64,000 bases of DNA. Source: Nocardioides sp. (GTDB lineage: Bacteria; Actinomycetota; Actinomycetes; Propionibacteriales; Nocardioidaceae). The translations under genes were made by a program, and so were the position numbers. Location of the stretch: contig NZ_JAPYPS010000012.1 of NCBI RefSeq assembly GCF_029937575.1, forward strand, positions 1-64,000, in the 5' to 3' direction. Shown one piece after another: positions 8,538 through 17,316 of this stretch (position 1 is the first letter of the stretch; each line of letters begins with the position of its first letter). The notes under the pieces are model-generated. The model was not told the DNA's origin and did not search any database. It worked only from the letters and a program-made list of their open reading frames with translations.

Positions 8538-9557
8538 GTGCTCGAAACCGCCGTTCTTGCCCCGTTGCTATCCTCGTCCGCCGCCGGCGAGGGTGCCTCC
8601 GGGGTGCTTCCGCGCCTCACGGCGGGGTCGTTCTTCACGGAGTGGTCGATCGACCCGCTGCCGCTGATCATCACCGTCTGGGCCGCCGGTCTCTACCTGG
8701 TCGGCGTCGCCTCGTTGCGCCGACGAGGCGACAAGTGGCCCGTGGGTCGCACGCTGGCCTTCGTGGTGGCCGGCATGGGGTCGTTCTACGTCGCGACGTC
8801 GTCCGGGCTGGCGACGTACGACACGACCGTGCTGAGCGTGCACATGGTCCAGCACATGATCCTGTCGATGCTGGTGCCGCTCTCCCTCGCGCTGGGCGCC
8901 CCGGTCACCCTGGCCCTGCGCACCCTGCCCGCCACACCGCGCCGCTGGCTGCTCGCGGTGCTGCACTCGCGGATCGCGAAGGTCTTCTCGTTCCCGCCGC
9001 TCACCTTCACGCTCTACATCGTCTCGCCGTGGGCGCTCTACTTCTCCGGCTGGTACCGCGCCTCGCTGGAGTCGACGTACGTCCACGAGGCGATGCACGT
9101 GCACCTCGTCGTGGTGGGCGCGCTGTTCTTCTGGCCGCTGATGGGGATCGATCCCATCCCCGGACGTGTGGGCTACCCGTTCCGGGTGCTGCTCACCGTG
9201 CTGACCCTGCCGTTCCACGCGTTCCTGGGGGTCACGATCATGGGTCAGACGACCCTGATCGGCGGCGACTGGTATCCCCGGCTCTCCGACGGGCCGATGG
9301 GCGCGTGGCTGCCCGATCCGCTCGAGGACCAGAACCTCGCCGGAGGGATCCTGTGGGGCTCGGGCGACCTGATCGGGCTGGTGTTCTTCGGAGTGCTCTT
9401 CACCCAGTGGGTGAGGTCGTCGATGAAGGAGGCGCAGCGCGAGGACCGACGGCTGGACCGCCTGGAGCGGATCGCGGCGCGCGAGCGCGCGCCCGTGGCT
9501 GCGTCAGTGGCGGAGTCGGGCGGGGACAACGTCGACGGCGAAGGGCCGGCGCGCTGA
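8538..9557 (+). CDS. Cytochrome c oxidase assembly factor, CtaG/Caa3 family
   Basis: About 339-aa polytopic membrane protein of the CtaG (caa3) family, which is implicated in copper delivery to or assembly of haem-copper oxidase. It has about seven helices and conserved membrane histidines in LSVHMVQHMILSMLVP and YVHEAMHVHLVVVGALFFWPL, candidates for copper ligands. The C-terminus is charged and probably cytoplasmic. The start is uncertain: GTG 8538 is preferred from its -10 box, but GTG 8529 and 8532 are also in frame. It diverges from ctaE, consistent with an oxidase role. The 3' end overlaps the convergent Uma2-family gene by 54 nt. Confidence 0.88.
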   Translation: MLETAVLAPLLSSSAAGEGASGVLPRLTAGSFFTEWSIDPLPLIITVWAAGLYLVGVASLRRRGDKWPVGRTLAFVVAGMGSFYVATSSGLATYDTTVLSVHMVQHMILSMLVPLSLALGAPVTLALRTLPATPRRWLLAVLHSRIAKVFSFPPLTFTLYIVSPWALYFSGWYRASLESTYVHEAMHVHLVVVGALFFWPLMGIDPIPGRVGYPFRVLLTVLTLPFHAFLGVTIMGQTTLIGGDWYPRLSDGPMGAWLPDPLEDQNLAGGILWGSGDLIGLVFFGVLFTQWVRSSMKEAQREDRRLDRLERIAARERAPVAASVAESGGDNVDGEGPAR

Positions 9558-10085
9558 GAAGACCGCGTCGCCGCTGACGTGGGCGACCTCGACGTACTGC
9601 TGCTCGCCCTCGGCCCCTTTGGGGATGCTGAGCTCCCAGGCGGTGAGGGTCAGCTCGAGCGGGTCGATGACCCAGTACGACGGGGTGCCGGCGGCCTCGT
9701 AGCGGGCGCGCTTGGTGTGCAGGTCGAATCGGCGGGTGCTGGGGGAGAGGACCTCGACGGCCAACAGCGGTGCGGAGGTGAGTGCGCGGCTGGTCATGTC
9801 GGTGCGACGGGCGACGAGGAGGTCGGGGATCAGGCTGGAGGAGTCGTCGAGGTGGACGTCGTACGGCGCGACCACCAGCGTCAGATCCTGGGGACACAGC
9901 GGCAGAAGGAGTGCGCTGAGTCGGAGGACGACGTCCTGGTGCTCCCAGGAGGGCGACGGCGTCACGACGAGGACCCCGTCGATGAGCTCGCGGCGATAGC
10001 CGTCATCGGGGATGGCGTCCAGGTCGGCGCGCGTCATCGGCAGGGCCGGACGCGAGAGGCCGGACGACAGGGTCATGGCGTCCAT
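9504..10085 (-). CDS. Uma2 family (DUF820) putative restriction-endonuclease-like protein
   Basis: 193-aa protein of the Uma2/DUF820 family, with a PD-(D/E)XK nuclease fold whose cellular role is not established. The family signature is visible: MTRADLDAIPDDGYRRELIDG at the N-terminus, then SLIPDLLVAR (metal-binding Asp), LAVEVLSPSTRRFD (second acidic residue) and a following Lys (HTKRARYEAAG), ending in YWVIDP. AGGGAG precedes ATG 10085. Its last 54 nt overlap the end of the CtaG-type gene on the opposite strand. Confidence 0.85.
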   Translation of the reverse strand: MDAMTLSSGLSRPALPMTRADLDAIPDDGYRRELIDGVLVVTPSPSWEHQDVVLRLSALLLPLCPQDLTLVVAPYDVHLDDSSSLIPDLLVARRTDMTSRALTSAPLLAVEVLSPSTRRFDLHTKRARYEAAGTPSYWVIDPLELTLTAWELSIPKGAEGEQQYVEVAHVSGDAVFSARRPFAVDVVPARLRH

Positions 10086-10169
10086 GGTGCTCCCTTCGGG
10101 TCATGACACTCAAGCATCAGCATCTCGGGTCGACCCGCAACCGGTCCTCCACAGGCGCGCGGTGACGGC

Positions 10170-10175
10170 TAGGGT
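10170..10175 (+). promoter_or_regulatory. -10 box, leaderless start of the 10183 gene
   Basis: TAGGGT followed 7 nt later by GTG 10183, indicating a leaderless mRNA and fixing the start codon. Confidence 0.55.
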
Positions 10176-10182
10176 GAGGGCC

Positions 10183-10587
10183 GTGAGCGCCAGCCGACTG
10201 AAGATCCTCGTCTACTCCGACGACTCCACCGTTCGCCAGCAGGTGATCATCGCCCTGGGTCGTCGCCCGCACCCCGACCTGCCCGAGGTCGAGTACGTCG
10301 AGGTCGCCACCGAGCCCGTCGTCATCCAGAACATGGACTCCGGCCAGATCAACCTGGCGATCCTCGACGGCGAGGCCGTGCCGGCCGGCGGCATGGGCAT
10401 CGCGAAGCAGATGAAGGACGAGATCTTCAACTGCCCGCCGATCCTGGTGCTCACCGGACGGCCGCAGGACGCCTGGCTGGCGACGTGGTCGCGGGCCGAG
10501 GCCGCGGTCTCGCACCCCATCGACCCGATCCAGCTCGGCGAGGCCGTCGTGGAGCTGCTGCGCTCGCGCCTGCCTGCGCAGGCCTGA
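10183..10587 (+). CDS. Response-regulator receiver-like protein upstream of trpD
   Basis: 134-aa cytoplasmic protein that starts like a receiver domain ([23 protein letters not shown]) and keeps the alternating alpha/beta pattern, ending in a helix with RSRLPAQA. The acidic pocket is only partly kept (SDDS; the phospho-acceptor position appears to be ILDGEA), and no output domain follows. A phosphorelay role is therefore unproven. It sits 19 nt before trpD, and this small-gene/trpD pairing is familiar in actinobacteria. Start GTG 10183 is chosen from the -10 box. Confidence 0.75.
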   Translation: MSASRLKILVYSDDSTVRQQVIIALGRRPHPDLPEVEYVEVATEPVVIQNMDSGQINLAILDGEAVPAGGMGIAKQMKDEIFNCPPILVLTGRPQDAWLATWSRAEAAVSHPIDPIQLGEAVVELLRSRLPAQA

Positions 10588-10606
10588 CCAGCCGAGCCCA
10601 GGGACG

Positions 10607-11629
10607 ATGAGCTGGCCCGACGTCCTGTCCGCGCTCGTGGGCGGGGAGGACCTCAGCAGCGAGCAGACCGCCTGGGCGATGGGGGAGATCCTCGCCGGCG
10701 AGGCGACGCCTGCCCAGATCGCCGGCTTCGCGGTCGCACTGCGCGCCAAGGGCGAGACGATCGACGAGGTCACCGGCCTCGCCGACGCGATGTACGAGCG
10801 GCGCAACCCGATCAGCGTCGAGGGACGGCTGCTCGACGTCGTCGGGACCGGTGGAGACCGCTCCAACTCGGTCAACATCTCCACGATGGCTGCGATCGTC
10901 GCGGCCGGCGCCGGGGTGCGGGTCGTCAAGCACGGCAACCGCTCGGCGTCGTCAAAGTCCGGCAGCGCCGACGTGCTCGAGGCGCTCGGGATCCGGCTCG
11001 ACCTGCCACCCGATCGGGTGGCCGAGGTGGCGGTCGAGGCCGGCATCACTTTCTGCTTCTCGGCCGCCTTCCACCCCGCGATGCGACACGCCGCGGCGCC
11101 GCGCCGCGAGCTCGGCATCGGCACCACCTTCAACTTCCTCGGCCCTCTCACCAACCCGGCCCGTCCCGCCGCCCAGGCCATCGGCTGCGCCGACCTGCGG
11201 ATGGCGCCGGTGATGGCGGGTGTCTTCGCCCGCCGCGGTGCCGATGCGTGGGTCTTCCGCGGCGACGACGGGCTGGACGAGCTCACCACGACCACCACCT
11301 CGCGGGTCTGGACGGTCACCGGCGGCGAGATCGCCGAGGCCGTCGTCGACCCGACGGCCTTCGGCTTCGCTCCGGCGACCACCGAGGACCTGCGCGGGGG
11401 CGACGCGGAGCACAACGCTGACGTCGTACGGCGGGTGCTGGCGGGGGAGCGCGGACCCGTGCGGGACGCGGTCGTGCTCAACGCCGGTGCTGCGCTCGCC
11501 GTACACGCCGCGGCTCCGGGGTCGTTGGACGAGCGGCTTGCCGCCGGTGTTGCTCGGGCTGCTGCGGCGATCGACGACGGTGCTGCTCAGCTCGCGCTCG
11601 ACCGGTGGGTAGCTGTTGCAAGCGGCTGA
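10607..11629 (+). CDS. trpD: Anthranilate phosphoribosyltransferase
   Basis: 340-aa enzyme of tryptophan synthesis that transfers phosphoribose from PRPP to anthranilate. The N-terminal helical domain is followed by the PRPP/Mg site [14 protein letters not shown] (near residues 83-96) and the anthranilate-binding [21 protein letters not shown]. The length is normal. The gene is isolated from other trp genes and overlaps nothing. It ends 20 nt from the convergent lower-GC glycan genes. Confidence 0.97.
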   Translation: MSWPDVLSALVGGEDLSSEQTAWAMGEILAGEATPAQIAGFAVALRAKGETIDEVTGLADAMYERRNPISVEGRLLDVVGTGGDRSNSVNISTMAAIVAAGAGVRVVKHGNRSASSKSGSADVLEALGIRLDLPPDRVAEVAVEAGITFCFSAAFHPAMRHAAAPRRELGIGTTFNFLGPLTNPARPAAQAIGCADLRMAPVMAGVFARRGADAWVFRGDDGLDELTTTTTSRVWTVTGGEIAEAVVDPTAFGFAPATTEDLRGGDAEHNADVVRRVLAGERGPVRDAVVLNAGAALAVHAAAPGSLDERLAAGVARAAAAIDDGAAQLALDRWVAVASG

Positions 11630-11649
11630 CCCTGCTTAAGACCAACGAT

Positions 11650-12051
11650 CTACGGAAATGCAGACGTGCGATCCGGGCTCGAGGAACTAGCAGGGGGATA
11701 TTCCGCTGAGCCAGGCTGAACGTCAGCACGTTGCGCGGTGAGGATGGCCAGTTCGCGAGTGAGTTGGGCCAGTCGTGACTCGAGAACCACAAACCTCTTG
11801 TAGACCCCTATAAGGATCAGCGCCACGGCGACGACCAGCGTGTAGAGCAGCAGGTCGGTTCCTCGAGTGACGCCGACAAACGTGGCCAGGTGCGAGAGGA
11901 GATCGGGGCTGATCACGGCGACGATCCAGGACGCTGTGAAGCAGATCAGGCCCAGCCGTCGCAGCGCAAGACCGCGGGTCGTCGGAGTGGTCCGCAGAGC
12001 GAGGACTGCAAGAAGCAGTGCCGCCGCGATGAGAAGGATGCGGATGATCAT
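11650..12051 (-). CDS. DUF2304 family small membrane protein
   Basis: 133-aa protein with three membrane helices (about residues 3-20, 33-52 and 65-85) and a C-terminal amphipathic tail (VLESRLAQLTRELAILTAQ), the layout of DUF2304 proteins that accompany family 2 glycosyltransferases in surface-polysaccharide clusters. Its ATG overlaps the stop of the upstream glycosyltransferase (ATGA), so the two are coupled and probably work together, for example in moving lipid-linked sugar. The exact function is unknown. Confidence 0.82.
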   Translation of the reverse strand: MIIRILLIAAALLLAVLALRTTPTTRGLALRRLGLICFTASWIVAVISPDLLSHLATFVGVTRGTDLLLYTLVVAVALILIGVYKRFVVLESRLAQLTRELAILTAQRADVQPGSAEYPPASSSSPDRTSAFP

Positions 12052-12731
12052 GTGGCGCGTTGCAGTCGTGACAGCATCAGGTCATAGACAATGTTGACGG
12101 CGTTGAGGTTCGACTGGCCCTTGGCCAAGCAGTACTCGTTGTAGACGATAGAGACCGGCACTTCGGTCCACGTCAGCTTGGCTCGGGAGATGCTCGACTC
12201 CAGCTCGCTTGCGTAGGCCATTCCTCCCTGGGTCAGGCGTATGGACCGGAGGGCATGCCTATTGAACACGCGCAGGCCGTTGTGAGTGTCGGTGAGCCGC
12301 AGACCTGTGGTCCGCCGCGTGTAGGCGAGCGCAGCGCGAAGCAGCAATCTCCTTGAACGCGGCATCGTCGCCTCATGGCGATTGCGGGTGCCCAGCACAA
12401 CGTCAACCCCCGTACGTTTCGCGACCTCCAGCATCTGGGCTGCGTCGGCCGGAAGGTGCTGTCCATCGGCGTCAAAGTTGACGACGTGCTCGTGCTCCGT
12501 GCGGGTCAGTGCATAGTGAAGTCCGGTCGCAAGGGCGGCGCCGCCTCCGAGGTTGATCGCGTGACGAACCACCGTACACCCGGCCGCCAGTGCGATCTCG
12601 GCGCTGCCATCGCTGCTGCCGTCATCGACACAGATGATCTCGTCAACTACAGGCTGAAGGCTGCGAAGGACGGAAGCGAGCACAGTAGCTTCGTTGTACA
12701 CGCGGACCACCGCGCATCTAGTTCCGGTCAT
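12048..12731 (-). CDS. Family 2 glycosyltransferase, polyprenyl-phosphate sugar transferase type
   Basis: 227-aa GT-A fold enzyme. The nucleotide-sugar motifs are VDDGSSDGS (near residue 37) and the metal-binding DADGQH (near 87), followed by LGTRNRHEATMPRSRRLL and LTDTHNGLRVF, the pattern of dolichyl/polyprenyl-phosphate mannosyl- or glucosyltransferases. No membrane domain is fused, and the partner helices may be the coupled DUF2304 protein. Start ATG 12731 has AAGGAG upstream; the longer frame reaching 12830 lacks such support. Donor and acceptor cannot be read from the sequence. Confidence 0.88.
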   Translation of the reverse strand: MTGTRCAVVRVYNEATVLASVLRSLQPVVDEIICVDDGSSDGSAEIALAAGCTVVRHAINLGGGAALATGLHYALTRTEHEHVVNFDADGQHLPADAAQMLEVAKRTGVDVVLGTRNRHEATMPRSRRLLLRAALAYTRRTTGLRLTDTHNGLRVFNRHALRSIRLTQGGMAYASELESSISRAKLTWTEVPVSIVYNEYCLAKGQSNLNAVNIVYDLMLSRLQRAT

Positions 12732-12822
12732 GCTGCACGCTCCTTGGCTCAGGGCCAACTGTAGGTACGTACCGACGGTCACGGCTACGGCTGCGGCCAG
12801 GTGTGCCCTGGTGTATTCGCCC

Positions 12823-12840
12823 CTAGTCAATTGTGACTAG
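12823..12840. promoter_or_regulatory. 7-bp inverted repeat between two glycosyltransferase genes
   Basis: CTAGTCA (12823-12829) and TGACTAG (12834-12840) around ATTG. It lies 30 nt after the end of the glycosyltransferase gene that stops at 12870 and 92 nt before the start at 12731. It could be a weak terminator or an operator for the downstream pair. Confidence 0.4.
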
Positions 12841-12869
12841 GTTTGGGTGCCCGAGAGGAGAGATTCTAG

Positions 12870-13781
12870 CTAGCCAAAGAACACGTGGCGGATGAGCTCA
12901 CGTCGAACGGACTCCGCTCGCAGCGCCTCTGGTCGTGCAAGAAGTAGCGCAGCATGAAGCCGGGATGTCAGTCGTATCTGGGCTGCATGGGTTGCCCGCC
13001 GCCATCCCATCCGGGTTGCCGTGCGAGCAACGTCCGCCGTGACGCGACGTTCCTCTACGAAACGGTCGGCGCGTTTGGCAGTGAGCGACGACACGCTCTG
13101 TGGGTGTCTCCGGTACTCGAACACTATCTCCGGCTCGATGAACAACTGGCTGCCGCTCATGACAAGTTGGGCCAGGAGAGCTAGGTCAAGCACCGTGCCC
13201 AGATCTTTCCTGAAGCCATGCTTGGTGATGATGCTGCGCCGCCAACTGAGCGAGGGAAAGTAGGTCCAGTTCCCGATCATCAAAGACGCCAGCAAAGCTT
13301 CGCCGCCGTAGACACCTTCGGAATGGCGCCGTGCCAGCACTGCTTTGACCCGGTCGCCGAGGGGCTTTGTAGGAAGCCCTTGATGGTCGATGATTCGAAC
13401 GCCCGGTTGAACAACGTCGACTCCGATTGCGGAACTCCAAGAACGTCTGACAACCCGCACGTAGTCAGGCAAGAGGCGATCGTCGCACCCCATGAAGGTG
13501 ACGTAGTCAGCAGTCGACAATTCTAGGCACCTTTGAAAGTTTCTTGCGACCCCCAGGTTGTGCTCGTTCAGGGTGTGCACGATTCGTGGATCGCCAAGAC
13601 GGGTGAGCCATTGCGAAACAGAAGCGTCTTGCAAGCCGTCCTCGACAACGTTCAGTCGCCAGTTCGGATCAGATTGGTTGAGCACGCTGACAACAGCTTC
13701 GCGCAGTAGCTCCACTGATCCCGCGAATGGAATCATGATGTCGAGATGTGAGCAGGGCAAGTCAGGATCTCCCACGGCCAT
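12870..13781 (-). CDS. Family 2 glycosyltransferase
   Basis: 303-aa GT2 enzyme with HLDIMIPFAGSVELLREAVVSVLNQ at the start, the acidic VVEDGLQD, and FMGCDDRLLPDYV as the DXD-like metal site (near residues 95-107). The acceptor-side segment includes GNWTYFPSLSWRRS and the conserved FEYRRHPQSVSS, where an R-R-H-xx-S motif is usual in rhamnosyl/glycosyltransferases of O-antigen-like clusters. ATG 13781 is preferred because the longer start at 13808 would overlap the preceding gene. G+C is visibly below that of the flanking respiratory genes. Confidence 0.85.
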   Translation of the reverse strand: MAVGDPDLPCSHLDIMIPFAGSVELLREAVVSVLNQSDPNWRLNVVEDGLQDASVSQWLTRLGDPRIVHTLNEHNLGVARNFQRCLELSTADYVTFMGCDDRLLPDYVRVVRRSWSSAIGVDVVQPGVRIIDHQGLPTKPLGDRVKAVLARRHSEGVYGGEALLASLMIGNWTYFPSLSWRRSIITKHGFRKDLGTVLDLALLAQLVMSGSQLFIEPEIVFEYRRHPQSVSSLTAKRADRFVEERRVTADVARTATRMGWRRATHAAQIRLTSRLHAALLLARPEALRAESVRRELIRHVFFG

Positions 13782-13785
13782 AACT

Positions 13786-15228
13786 CTAGTTGCTGCTCGT
13801 CGGAACAAGTGTAGACAGAGTCCCCTGACCTCGGGCAGCTGCTGTTCGCAGGCTCCAGACGATCAGTCCGCCGGCGAGGAGCGACAGCGTCACCACGAAC
13901 AAGGCCTGCGTCGACGAGACCGGTCCCCTCAACGCACGGATCATGGCGATGACCGTGAGTCCATGAGTCGCTACCAACCCAGACGCGAGAATCGACGGAA
14001 GTACCCAGTTATCCCGAAGTGCGGTTGCAGTGCTCAAGACATGGGTGGACACCAACACCGCACCAACCGAAAGCGGGAGCGCGTACCTGCCTTGCCATGC
14101 TTCTCCGAGATTCTCGTACGTGAGCAACGTAAGCAAAAGGGGCACACCAAACGTGCTGAGCACAATACCTGCCAGGCACCATCGCTGAAAATTGCTGGAG
14201 TATCGAGCGGCCAAGGCAAGCAGCGGGAAAATAACGGCTGCACCGATGGCGTACACGAGTACGGGAGCTCCCTCGTTGCGGAAGGTGAGAGTCGCAATCG
14301 ACTGTAGGAACCATAGGAACGGCCCGCGCAGCGCATAGTCAGGAGGCATCGTGTCGAACGAGTCGCCGGAGTCTCTCGGGTCGTTGGTGCCAGCAGACAA
14401 GACCCACGCCGCGCACAAGGCGCCCACCACGGTCACTGAGACAAGTACGATTGAGAACTGGCGTAGCGATTTTTTCGCGAGCAGAGATCTTCTGGGCCAC
14501 AGGAGAAAAGCGATGCATACGCCAACAATCGGAACGAAAATTAGCCCCGTGGTGTGGGTGAGCATTACCAGCGAGGCCCCTACCCCGACTCCCACCCAGG
14601 AGCCCCGAAAGGGCGTTGAATCGGAGGCCACACGAAGTGCAGAGGTCCACAGCAGCACCCCGGCTGCGTAAGTGACGGCGTTCGGTGCCGCCACGGTGGT
14701 CGAATATCCGAAAATTGGGGTGAACGCCAGGGTGACTCCGGCCAATGGCCAGGCAGGTCGGTCGCTCCCGCTGGCCTGAATGAGCGCGAAGAAGAGAATC
14801 ACGCCCACGAAGAAGATATTTGCGACTCTCAGCGCCAGCAAGAAGTTGTCGCCACTGAACGGTGCGGCCACATTGCCCGCGATGTAGTACCAAAAGGGGT
14901 TGTAGGTTGCCGCGGTGCTCGCTACGTCCACGAGTCCGTCCTGGTCGGGGGGCGATACGGCGACGCAGTTGTCAGGGCCGGGATACGACAGAAGATCGCA
15001 TGCCTCGAAGGCGGCCTTCGGTATGGATTCGTCCGCCTTTAGTAGATAGCCACCACCAGCGGCAGGGACCCTCTGACTTGCTCCCCAGTATCCCTCAGCG
15101 ACCGATGAGGCACGGTAGGCATGATCGAACTCGTCTGGCCCTCGGAACGTGGGCACCGCGAGAACGTAGCCGACCTGAGCCAACGCAAAGACACCGAGAA
15201 GGATGAAGGCCGGCGTACGACTCCGCAT
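13786..15228 (-). CDS. DUF2142-type polytopic membrane protein
   Basis: 480-aa membrane protein with about 11-12 helices. After the first helix comes PTFRGPDEFDHAYRASSVAEG, whose PDE..H element is typical of DUF2142 proteins, a group related to lipid-linked sugar (GT-C type) transferases. A large extracytoplasmic loop (residues 50-120) precedes the remaining helices. It sits immediately upstream of the glycosyltransferase at 13781 and probably forms one operon with it. The likely role is transfer or modification of a cell-surface glycan; substrate unknown. Confidence 0.8.
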   Translation of the reverse strand: MRSRTPAFILLGVFALAQVGYVLAVPTFRGPDEFDHAYRASSVAEGYWGASQRVPAAGGGYLLKADESIPKAAFEACDLLSYPGPDNCVAVSPPDQDGLVDVASTAATYNPFWYYIAGNVAAPFSGDNFLLALRVANIFFVGVILFFALIQASGSDRPAWPLAGVTLAFTPIFGYSTTVAAPNAVTYAAGVLLWTSALRVASDSTPFRGSWVGVGVGASLVMLTHTTGLIFVPIVGVCIAFLLWPRRSLLAKKSLRQFSIVLVSVTVVGALCAAWVLSAGTNDPRDSGDSFDTMPPDYALRGPFLWFLQSIATLTFRNEGAPVLVYAIGAAVIFPLLALAARYSSNFQRWCLAGIVLSTFGVPLLLTLLTYENLGEAWQGRYALPLSVGAVLVSTHVLSTATALRDNWVLPSILASGLVATHGLTVIAMIRALRGPVSSTQALFVVTLSLLAGGLIVWSLRTAAARGQGTLSTLVPTSSN

Positions 15229-15233
15229 TGGGG

Positions 15234-15512
15234 TCAGTCCAAGCCCAAGGCGAAGGTCGACTCCAGATCATGGCGAGAGTAAGCACGGAACGCGATGTGC
15301 GTCTCTGTCTCCCGGACTCCCTGAACTTTGTTGAGTCGCTCGGCGACGACCGCAGCGACATCGTCATGGTTCCGCACCCGCACCATCGCGATCAGGTCGA
15401 TCTGCCCTGTAACTGAGTAGACCTCGCTCACTCCCGCGATAGAGGCGATCTCCTCGGCGACCTCGGGGATTCGGTCGACCTCGGTCTTCACGAACACGAT
15501 GGCGGTGATCAT
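15234..15512 (-). CDS. Stand-alone Lrp/AsnC ligand-binding (RAM) domain protein
   Basis: 92-aa protein made only of the alpha-beta RAM domain of Lrp/AsnC regulators (MITAIVFVKTEVDRIPEVAEEIASIAGVSEVY...GQIDLIAMVRV). The DNA-binding helix-turn-helix is absent. Such minimal proteins bind amino acids and may modulate full-length Lrp proteins by mixed oligomers. It has its own leaderless promoter at 15519-15524. Its end is 6 nt from the start of the DUF2142 gene, so it may also feed transcription into the glycan genes. Confidence 0.88.
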   Translation of the reverse strand: MITAIVFVKTEVDRIPEVAEEIASIAGVSEVYSVTGQIDLIAMVRVRNHDDVAAVVAERLNKVQGVRETETHIAFRAYSRHDLESTFALGLD

Positions 15513-15518
15513 GGCGAC

Positions 15519-15524
15519 AGCCTA
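15519..15524 (-). promoter_or_regulatory. -10 box, leaderless start of the RAM-domain gene
   Basis: TAGGCT on the minus strand, 6 nt before ATG 15512. Confidence 0.6.
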
Positions 15525-15534
15525 GGCCGGTCCG

Positions 15535-17268
15535 TTACCGGGCGCCTGCGAACTCGGAGGCCGCCGACTGCACCATGTGGCGCGAGGCGCCGTCGACAGG
15601 GCAGCTCCATTCGCCGTCGACGTCTACTAGACGCACCCGGGGTGACTCTAGCCAGCGCAGGATGCGCTCGGTCTCGGCAGCGGACGCTGCCGGTGTGGGG
15701 CCAGGGGTCAGAGCCGGAGTGATGACGGTCTCCGCGCCGAGGGTCAGCTGATCAACGAAGAGTCGTGCATCGGCTCCTGCCGGGATGACGCCGGCGCCGG
15801 CGAGTCGACCGAAGCGCACCACGTGAATCGACCACCTGCCGTCGTCTTCGCGTCGGGTCGCGACGACCTCGCGGCACTCCGTAAGTGAGGTGAGCCGCTG
15901 AGTGCGGGAGGCGGCGCGGACGAAGGCGGCGAGTCGATCACGATGAGCGATGGCGTCCTCGAAGCGTTCGTCGTCGGCAAGCCGCGTCATCCGGGCGTTG
16001 ACGACCTCGACGACATCCTCGGGACAACGGAGTACTGCCTCGCGCAACTGTCGCACGACGGCGGCGTACGAGTGTGGGTCGGCCGTGCCGTCGCACGGCG
16101 AGAGGCAGCGACCCAACTCCGCCAGCGCACACGCGGTCCGTCGAGCTGATCGGCTCATCGTGCCCGTGCACTGTCGCACGGGAAAGGTCTCATGCAACGC
16201 GGTGAGAGCCTGCTCGGCCAGCCGGCGCGACGAGAACGGGCCGAGGTAGTCGGCTCCGTCGTCGACCACCCTTTTGACCAGCGAGAGCCTCGGCCAAGGC
16301 TCATTGGTCAGCTTGATGAAGGTGACCTTCTCCGGGAAACGCGAGCGCCGGTTGTACGGCGGTTTGTGCTCGGCAATCAGTCGCAACTCGCGGACCTCGG
16401 CCTCGAGTGGGGTGGCGCAGGTGACGGTCGCGACCTCGGTGGCGAGCCGCACCATCTCGCCCATGCGTGAGCGGGTTTCGGAGGCAGTGAAGTAAGAGAG
16501 AACCCGTCGGCGTACATCCTTGGAAGTTCCGATGTAGAGGACTCGACCTCCGGCATCCTTGAAAAGGTAGACACCGGGAGAGTGCGGAAGCCCGTCGGCG
16601 AGATGCCTCTTTCGTCGTTGGGATGAAGTCACCCTGGCAGAAAAGGTCTGCAACTCCTCCAGGGTCTGCACTCCTTGAGTGCCCACCCGTTCGATCAGCC
16701 CATGGAGGACGTCTACCGTCGCACGGGCATCAGACAGCGCCCGGTGGTTAGGTGCGGTGGTCGACCTGAAAAGGGAGGCGAGGGACGAGAGCTTGCAGTT
16801 GGGCGCATCGTCGCGGCTGACGATCCGTCGTGCCAGGACCGCGGTGTCCAGGATCTCGAATGCTGGCCACGTCCGGCTCTGCTCTTCGGCGAAGTACTGG
16901 AGGAAGCCGACGTCGAACGGAGCGTTGTGTGCGACGAGCACCGAGCCCGCGGCGAAGTCGAGAAACGCGGGCAGTGCGGTCTCGATCGGCGGTGCGTCTA
17001 CCACCATTGAGTTGCTGATCCCGGTGAGCACGGCGATGAACGCGGGAATTTCCGTCCGCGGGTTGACCAGCGTCTGAAACTCCCCGAGGACCTCACCACC
17101 GCGGACCTTCACAGCACCGATCTCGGTGATCATGGAACCGGCCTTCGCTGACCCACCAGTTGTCTCGAGGTCGACCACGCAAAAGGTCGTGCCCTGCAGG
17201 GGGCGTCCGATCTCGTCGAAGCTGCGCTGGTGCTCCCACCTGCTGGTCTCGCCAGGGTTCTTTGCCAC
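15535..17268 (-). CDS. DEDDh 3'-5' exonuclease fused to a GIY-YIG/UvrC-like region
   Basis: 577-aa DNA repair-type protein. The N-terminal DnaQ-like exonuclease shows FCVVDLETTGG (ExoI), AHNAPFDVGFL (ExoII) and HRALSDARATVDVL (ExoIII, DEDDh type). From about residue 220 a GIY-YIG domain follows (PGVYLFKDAGGRVLYIGTSKDVRRRV), then a UVR-like helix pair (DERFEDAIAHRDRLAAFVRAA). This fusion is the known actinobacterial architecture (Rv2191 type). I place the start at GTG 17268 because TAATGT precedes it by 7 nt; ATG 17298 would add ten residues and swallow that box. The substrate is not known with certainty. Confidence 0.9.
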   Translation of the reverse strand: MAKNPGETSRWEHQRSFDEIGRPLQGTTFCVVDLETTGGSAKAGSMITEIGAVKVRGGEVLGEFQTLVNPRTEIPAFIAVLTGISNSMVVDAPPIETALPAFLDFAAGSVLVAHNAPFDVGFLQYFAEEQSRTWPAFEILDTAVLARRIVSRDDAPNCKLSSLASLFRSTTAPNHRALSDARATVDVLHGLIERVGTQGVQTLEELQTFSARVTSSQRRKRHLADGLPHSPGVYLFKDAGGRVLYIGTSKDVRRRVLSYFTASETRSRMGEMVRLATEVATVTCATPLEAEVRELRLIAEHKPPYNRRSRFPEKVTFIKLTNEPWPRLSLVKRVVDDGADYLGPFSSRRLAEQALTALHETFPVRQCTGTMSRSARRTACALAELGRCLSPCDGTADPHSYAAVVRQLREAVLRCPEDVVEVVNARMTRLADDERFEDAIAHRDRLAAFVRAASRTQRLTSLTECREVVATRREDDGRWSIHVVRFGRLAGAGVIPAGADARLFVDQLTLGAETVITPALTPGPTPAASAAETERILRWLESPRVRLVDVDGEWSCPVDGASRHMVQSAASEFAGAR

Positions 17269-17275
17269 CCCACAG

Positions 17276-17281
17276 ACATTA
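17276..17281 (-). promoter_or_regulatory. -10 box, leaderless start of the exonuclease gene
   Basis: TAATGT on the minus strand, 7 nt before GTG 17268. Confidence 0.5.
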
Positions 17282-17316
17282 GTGAGAGCCGCCGACATTG
17301 ACGGACTGGCTGCGAT

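Noticed and set aside
9504..9557. Overlap of the CtaG-type and Uma2 genes as a sign of a wrong frame.
   Set aside because: Both proteins keep family features close to their ends and a 54-nt convergent overlap is plausible.
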